From Lunularia cruciata (taxonomy: Eukaryota; Streptophyta; Marchantiopsida; Lunulariales; Lunulariaceae), in the NCBI GenBank assembly GCA_948567375.1, contig OX419757.1, forward strand, positions 1,426,001 to 1,490,000: 64,000 nt of DNA. The letters are read 5' to 3'. A model generated the notes under the pieces. It was not told the origin of the DNA. It made no database searches and saw only the letters and a list, made by a program, of their open reading frames with translations. Each line of letters begins with the position of its first letter. The stretch's first letter is position 1. Positions 60,501 to 64,000 of the stretch are shown one piece after another. A program made the position numbers and the translations under genes.

Positions 60501-62361
60501 TTATGCATTGACCATCTACATGAAGAAGGGTGTAGATTACATGGTGATTTTGGAAGACAAGGAGGCTCTCAAAGCTTTTGAGGAGCTCAAGCAATCCCTT
60601 GTTGTAGCTCCAATTCTTGCTAAACCTGATTGGAGTAAGCCTTTCATCCTCTACACTGATGCTTCTAATGTAGCTATAGGATGCACTCTTAGTCAATTAG
60701 ACCAAGATGGGCATGATCATCCAATAGCTTATGCTAGTAGGCAGATGGTTTCAGCAGAGAAGAACTACTCTGTCACAGAGAGAGAAGGGTTGGCAGTGAT
60801 CTTTGGTCTCAAGAAGTTTAGACACTACTTGATTGGAGGGAAAGCCACAATTGTCACGGATCACAAGGCTTTGAAGTACATCTTCAACAAGCCTAATGTT
60901 GAAGGGAGACTAGCAAGGTGGATGATACTCTTGTCTGAGTATGACTACACAATTGAGGATAGGCCAGGAAAGAAACATGCAAATGCTGATTTGTTATCTA
61001 GAGCCTATGATCATGATGGAGATGAGCCAGTAGATGATTCCTTCCCGGATGAGGAGCTCATGACAATCTCAGTCACTCAAGAGATTCCAATGGAGTACAA
61101 GGAGATTGTGGATTTTGTGACAAGAGGTAACTATCCAGAAGGGATGCATGCTAGGGAGAGGAAGGCCCTTGCAGCAAGATCTAGACCTTACACAATGGTG
61201 GAGGATATTCTTTTTCACCAAGGAGCAGATGGTCTACTTCGAAGAGCAGTGGGTAAGGAAGAGTCTATCCTACTCATAAAGGAGTTTCATGAAGGTTTAG
61301 TATGTGGAGGACACTTTGCAGGAAAGGTGACTGCTTTCAAGATTCTAGATGCAGGTTACCATTGGAGAGGGATTTTCAAGGATTGTCTTGATTATTGCAA
61401 AACTTGTCATGTTTGTCAAGCTTTTGCTAGAAAGTCTACATCCACTCCACCACTTAGATCAATTCCATTGCTAGGACCTTTTGAGAAGTGGGGAATTGAT
61501 TTTGTAGGACCTCTCAATAGAACCCCAAGGAATAATCGGTACATTGTGGTAGTTACTGATTACCTTACCAAGTGGGTTGAGGCTAGACCATTGAGGGACA
61601 AGAATGAAGATGAAGTGGGTAGATTTCTTTATGAACGCATTATCACTAGGTTTGGATGCCCTTTGGAGTTGGTTTTTGATAGAGGAGGAGAGTTTACAGG
61701 AAGCATTACTACAGCCATGCTACGACATTTCTCTATCACACATAGAGTAACTACATCCTATAAGCCAAATTCCAATGGCTTGGCAGAGAGAACCAATCAG
61801 ACCTTGTGCATGATGTTGGCCAAAGATGCAGAAATGGAGGGGGCTAAACATCATTGGGACAAGAGGATTCATGCAGTTTTGTGGGAGTATAGGACAACCA
61901 TGAAGACTTCCACTGGATATTCTCCATTCCAATTGGTGTATGGTATTGAGTCTACCTTACCTATTCACTTTGATCTTCCTACCTTCCAAAGCATTCATAG
62001 GAGATTGAAGAAAGCACAAGGAAGTGATGCAGGGAAGTCAAGGAAGGATCAACTCATGGAGTTGGAAGAGGCAAGAGCAGTTGCTATGGTTCGAGTGGAG
62101 CAAGCCCAAAGGAAACAAAAGGAGAGCTATGACAAGAGGCAAGGCAAGAAGAAGGTGGAGCCTTTCAAAGAAGGTGATTGGGTAATGTTGTTTGATTCCA
62201 TTCGATTCAAGAGAGTGCAAAAGAAGTTTTTGCCTAAGTACTTTGGACCTTTCATAGTAGAGAAGGTGTGGGGCAATTACACCTATGATCTCAAGGAGTT
62301 GGGAGGAAGACACTTTGATAGGATTAACCATGATAAGTTGAAGATGTACCATAGAAGGTAG
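57535..62361 (+). CDS. Gag-Pol polyprotein of the young gypsy (1608 aa, intact)
   Basis: A single uninterrupted frame starts at ATG 57535. The domains are as follows. Gag runs to about residue 250 (FFEDAALTWYESEYQ, ENFLPDESYERL). A zinc knuckle at 282-295 has Tyr where the last Cys should be (C282, C285, H290, Y295). The protease has DGGSAVNAM with D502. RT reads YPLPFIDEIL, GYSGYNQIKI and FIDD at D893-D894. RNase H reads LYTDASNVAIG with D1042 and ends HANADLLSR. Integrase has an HHCC finger (H1252, H1260, C1291, C1294) and D1322, D1382, E1418, an exact DD35E spacing. The C-terminal module is YFGPFIVEKV..YDL without a chromodomain. All catalytic residues are present, so the enzyme part looks functional. 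Confidence 0.97.
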   Translation: MGKLPVFFGKDGEDVEAFVRDFKRACIGNNERRKNEWASLLPDFFEDAALTWYESEYQKRERREGEEESWETLTSALIENFLPDESYERLMSEVTFLKQGDGEKVRVYVERVEKLESRFRIVLRKGGDDVETTMIGIGAMLTKNFVGGLRPQIRSKVRYEKPSSKVEAIKIAICMEESLEGDESDLVVKEVVHPPQGYKYGGTSDTLVTRVAPQVVVAPILAPPPKDPLQTITEQLADLKINVVQLWEKREVDQNVGRGPRSYGNYPYRGGQPANNFNDRNCFGCGGRGHIQRNYPNSTYHGGRGYEGANRGKEGGSETQVAPNPNKGKGIASIDVVESKYEKGECSNSKGLNLELLAQEKKRARFAEDVHSSQGFTSSKDTPMSTRSTRTSTPSTTKTPRKKLGMEDFLISKQQWNYNVLEDVGSHKANITVGQLIALNPTLRKELRGGLSSTRSKKKKKAKVPVSMGVVDAKPAPWEACEYASKIDVRVNGHNIKDALVDGGSAVNAMSERLMKKLGMIPSRPSTFVVSMANKQQVRPVGVMDKVVVSVMGVQNLMTFQVLKDSSYDLLLGRPWLRAARTTDRWHKGYLRIGPSNHRVTVPVTNTTNTSHSDTPSSNYWESDSEEGASGVDTSMEEETSTEEDESESDSDVYPLCAMDFAPKPEVLKDPNKSPLTLEEVERRLSTLKYGPNVTKEEKVRFEEIFRKFIHVFAFSYKDLKEVTLEEHKIEVESHARPIRQKQRRISPPISLVVKEEIDKLKEAGFIFEVENSEWVSPIVIVKKKNGKLRVCVDYKKLNAVTKKDYYPLPFIDEILEEVAGHERYSFGDGYSGYNQIKIAPEHQQLTTFTTPWGTYAFKVMPFGLCNAPATFQRFMNKVFEPFIGKFVRDFIDDFCVYGSKEEHFEHLIKVLQRLDEANASLNPEKCIFGCEEGLLLGHIISKDGIAVDPEKVRKISDLPFPSSLTKLRQFLGMVGYYRRFIFSFSNKAYALTIYMKKGVDYMVILEDKEALKAFEELKQSLVVAPILAKPDWSKPFILYTDASNVAIGCTLSQLDQDGHDHPIAYASRQMVSAEKNYSVTEREGLAVIFGLKKFRHYLIGGKATIVTDHKALKYIFNKPNVEGRLARWMILLSEYDYTIEDRPGKKHANADLLSRAYDHDGDEPVDDSFPDEELMTISVTQEIPMEYKEIVDFVTRGNYPEGMHARERKALAARSRPYTMVEDILFHQGADGLLRRAVGKEESILLIKEFHEGLVCGGHFAGKVTAFKILDAGYHWRGIFKDCLDYCKTCHVCQAFARKSTSTPPLRSIPLLGPFEKWGIDFVGPLNRTPRNNRYIVVVTDYLTKWVEARPLRDKNEDEVGRFLYERIITRFGCPLELVFDRGGEFTGSITTAMLRHFSITHRVTTSYKPNSNGLAERTNQTLCMMLAKDAEMEGAKHHWDKRIHAVLWEYRTTMKTSTGYSPFQLVYGIESTLPIHFDLPTFQSIHRRLKKAQGSDAGKSRKDQLMELEEARAVAMVRVEQAQRKQKESYDKRQGKKKVEPFKEGDWVMLFDSIRFKRVQKKFLPKYFGPFIVEKVWGNYTYDLKELGGRHFDRINHDKLKMYHRR

Positions 62362-62400
62362 AGAGACCTTCACTTTGAGGACAAAGTGAAAACTTAGTCC

Positions 62401-63088
62401 GGGGGTAAATGTAACACCCATTTGTGCATGTGTGTGGTATTGTGATATTTAGCTTGGTACTACAAGTACTTAAGAGATATTATTTATATAGAGATAAAGG
62501 ATGGTTCTATATTAGTCATGGTTAGCTAAAGTTAGTCATAGCTAAGATAGATGGGACCTTACTTTAGAGGAAGTAGAAAAGATGAGCACCACTATTTTGG
62601 ATTTTAGTGTGTTGACTTGGTATTATTCCTAGGTGTTTGGCTTTGGGGAAAGAGTTGAGAACTCTTGGGCCCGCAAGCCTTTTTGTTTTGGATTCTTCTT
62701 TAGTCTAAGGATAGCCCATGTGAAGGAATCCTTGCTTTAGTGGTTGGGTCAAGATAAGGGGAATATGCCCATGTGAATGGATATTCCTTTCTACTTTTTG
62801 ACTTTACTTGACTTTTAGTCTAGTAACTTGAGTTACTACGGTAATTAGTAACTTTGGTACGTAACTATTTCACAAGTATATAAACAAGGAGTGAGGAGGT
62901 ACTCATCATCCTTTCATTTGCAACTATCTCTCTCTCATTGAGTTCTCTAGTGAGCAATGTCTTGAGTCTTGGAGTGTTAGCCTTGGAGGAGTATGATGGA
63001 GTTGGGGTTCCTTGCCTTCTTAGTCCATGGTGCGCTACCATAATAGCCATCAGAGGTTCATCTTGAGTGAGAGACAGGCCGGCTCACA
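62401..63088 (+). repeat. Polypurine tract and 3' LTR of the young gypsy
   Basis: GGGGGTAAA (62401-62409) directly precedes the LTR start TGTAACACCC at 62410, only 39 bp after the Gag-Pol stop. The LTR ends CTCACA at 63088 and is followed by the target duplication GGAC. It is 679 bp long, like the 5' LTR. Confidence 0.96.
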
Positions 63089-63092
63089 GGAC

Positions 63093-63393
63093 ATACTAGG
63101 TGCCGTTGCCATGGCAGAGGGTTATAGGGTCCAATTATAGAATAAGGCACGTGAGTTAGCATATGCTATAGAGAAGTGCAAGAGTGTACATGTTCAGGTA
63201 GAGGAGAGTGAGAGTAGTCTAGCTCAAACGAGGGCTTGTGTGGCTTATCTTGGACCGAGACTACGGACTATTGCTTGCCAGGCCCATACTTGTCATGAGA
63301 TGCAGACCCAGACTGATGCCACCCAGGTGTTACCTCATATTGTGGAGACTCAAGGCACTCACTTTGAGTTTAGAGAAAGGAGTCATCTATCAT
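63093..63393 (+). pseudogene. Unknown coiled-coil gene, right part
   Basis: When the gypsy and one GGAC are removed, the frame of the left part (..SKMEREQRLADLDLD) continues directly as ILGAVAMAEGYRVQL, a stop (TAG, 63138-63140), NKARELAYAIEKCKSVHVQV and EESESSLAQTRACVAYLGPR. It ends at TGA near 63393. The heptad-like composition matches the left part. The single internal TAG could be a decayed CAG. Confidence 0.5.
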
Positions 63394-63399
63394 GAGAGT

Positions 63400-64000
63400 A
63401 TATTCCATGTATCCTCTTCCCAAGCTTCCTACTAAAGAAGATTATTATTGTGGATGTTACTTGTTTGGCATCATTATGGATTTGTGGTGCTATCGGTTTC
63501 TATGCATGAGAGAGCAAGACAACTAGGCATGGTTGGTGCACTCACACACAATCCGGGCCTATAGAGTGGGTAGCCTGTCCTGGTGTTAGTCATTTCATCC
63601 AGTTCTATTTGCTATGCTTTGAGGTTATCTTGTGGATAGATCTTACTCAAGATGGAGTGGAGTGCTTGCTATGGAGCATATGGCAGTGGTCCAAATTTCC
63701 GGAGGGAGTTCACATTGAATCTTGCCTCATGGCTTTTTTGTGTTCTATAGATATCCAACAGGATTCTGAGTTCAGAGGACTTAGTGTTAGATCATATGAG
63801 CATCTTACTTCATTAGGTTTACCTCTTCGTGATCTTTTCATCATAGATAGTTATGCACTCTCTTATTATAGGAACTATCCACTTGGTGTTATCCACCTAC
63901 CCACTTCCATCCTTATAGGGTATAGAGAGCATCATACACTTGGTCATTTGACCCTTTGATGAGTGCTTTGGACAGATTTGTCTATGACAATAGGCCTGCT
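63400..64000. other. No recognised gene at the window end
   Basis: A 116-codon plus-strand frame (63609-63959) is open, containing SYEHLTSLGLPLRDLFIIDS, but I recognise no family. It could be a further piece of the split gene or of another element. Confidence 0.35.

Larger units (their letters stand above)
55284..63088 (+). mobile_element. Young complete Ty3/gypsy LTR retrotransposon (7805 bp)
   Basis: LTRs of 679 bp at each end (55284-55962 and 62410-63088) differ at three positions by my reading, all C/T. GGAC at 55280-55283 is repeated at 63089-63092 as a 4-bp target duplication. PBS, an upstream zinc-knuckle ORF, an intact Gag-Pol frame and a PPT follow in order. There is no chromodomain at the integrase end and no second RNase H between RNase H and integrase. 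This points to a non-chromovirus lineage, neither classic Tat nor a chromovirus; the exact clade is not resolved. The near-identical LTRs indicate a recent insertion. Confidence 0.97.

Noticed and set aside
62865-63050. 61-codon minus-strand frame that occurs three times in the window (also 55739-55924 and, inverted, 9524-9709)
   Set aside because: The repetition made it look like a conserved small gene, but all three lie inside LTRs of one family and contain its TATA region, so it is an LTR shadow.
1-64000. tRNA, rRNA, CRISPR arrays or prokaryotic operons
   Set aside because: No tRNA B-box with a matching A-box, no rRNA-like sequence and no regularly spaced array were found. The tandem repeats seen are minisatellites or microsatellites.

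Overview
The window looks like nuclear DNA of a land plant. It carries plant-type LTR retrotransposons (Ty3/gypsy and Ty1/copia), a spliced plant FAB1-type lipid kinase and a plant-type SAM methyltransferase. It shows no operons, bacterial rRNA or CRISPR. Short introns in the kinase gene (about 130-410 bp) and a non-LTR element that seems to carry a restriction-like endonuclease instead of an APE endonuclease lean towards a seed-free lineage such as a bryophyte, fern or lycophyte. That placement is weak inference.

Layout. (1) 1-26.3 kb is a retrotransposon graveyard. A decayed gypsy element on the minus strand (1 to about 4.26 kb) meets the 3' half of another gypsy on the plus strand (4.26 to about 6.8 kb). 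A stop-riddled coiled-coil reading region (6.9-9.1 kb) follows, then a solo LTR (9486-10175, minus). A minus-strand copia (about 10.6-24.2 kb) is split by a second, plus-strand copia (12649-22480, 5-bp target duplication CATGT). That inner copia is itself interrupted inside its reverse transcriptase by about 3.05 kb of unidentified DNA. (2) 26.7-37.3 kb is a higher-GC gene island bounded by AT-rich stretches. It holds an intact single-exon methyltransferase (27317-28111) and seven exons of a FAB1 phosphatidylinositol-3-phosphate 5-kinase on the minus strand (31956 to about 37257), whose N-terminal FYVE and chaperonin-like part is not in the window. (3) 37.3-52.4 kb holds DNA-transposon and LINE debris: a SET-domain fragment near inverted repeats, a Harbinger-type MITE with TAA duplications (41500-42343), a decayed non-LTR retrotransposon (42.7-45.9 kb) and a decayed PIF/Harbinger transposase (51.07-52.34 kb). 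(4) 54-64 kb holds a young, essentially complete gypsy element (55284-63088). Its 679-bp LTRs differ at three positions by my reading, and it has a 4-bp GGAC target duplication and an uninterrupted 1608-residue Gag-Pol. It split an older coiled-coil reading frame that continues in phase on both sides.

How the parts relate. The solo LTR at 9.5 kb belongs to the same family as the young gypsy and also has a 4-bp duplication (GATC), so this family has inserted at least twice and one copy has since recombined down to an LTR. The MITE and the Harbinger transposase region appear to share a terminal sequence. The host genes show no obvious functional link: the methyltransferase is soluble and of unknown substrate, and FAB1 acts in endosomal PtdIns(3,5)P2 synthesis. 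Much of 28.4-31.9, 37.7-39.9 and 45.9-50.2 kb has no gene I can recognise, though several short stretches with good splice signals could be exons.
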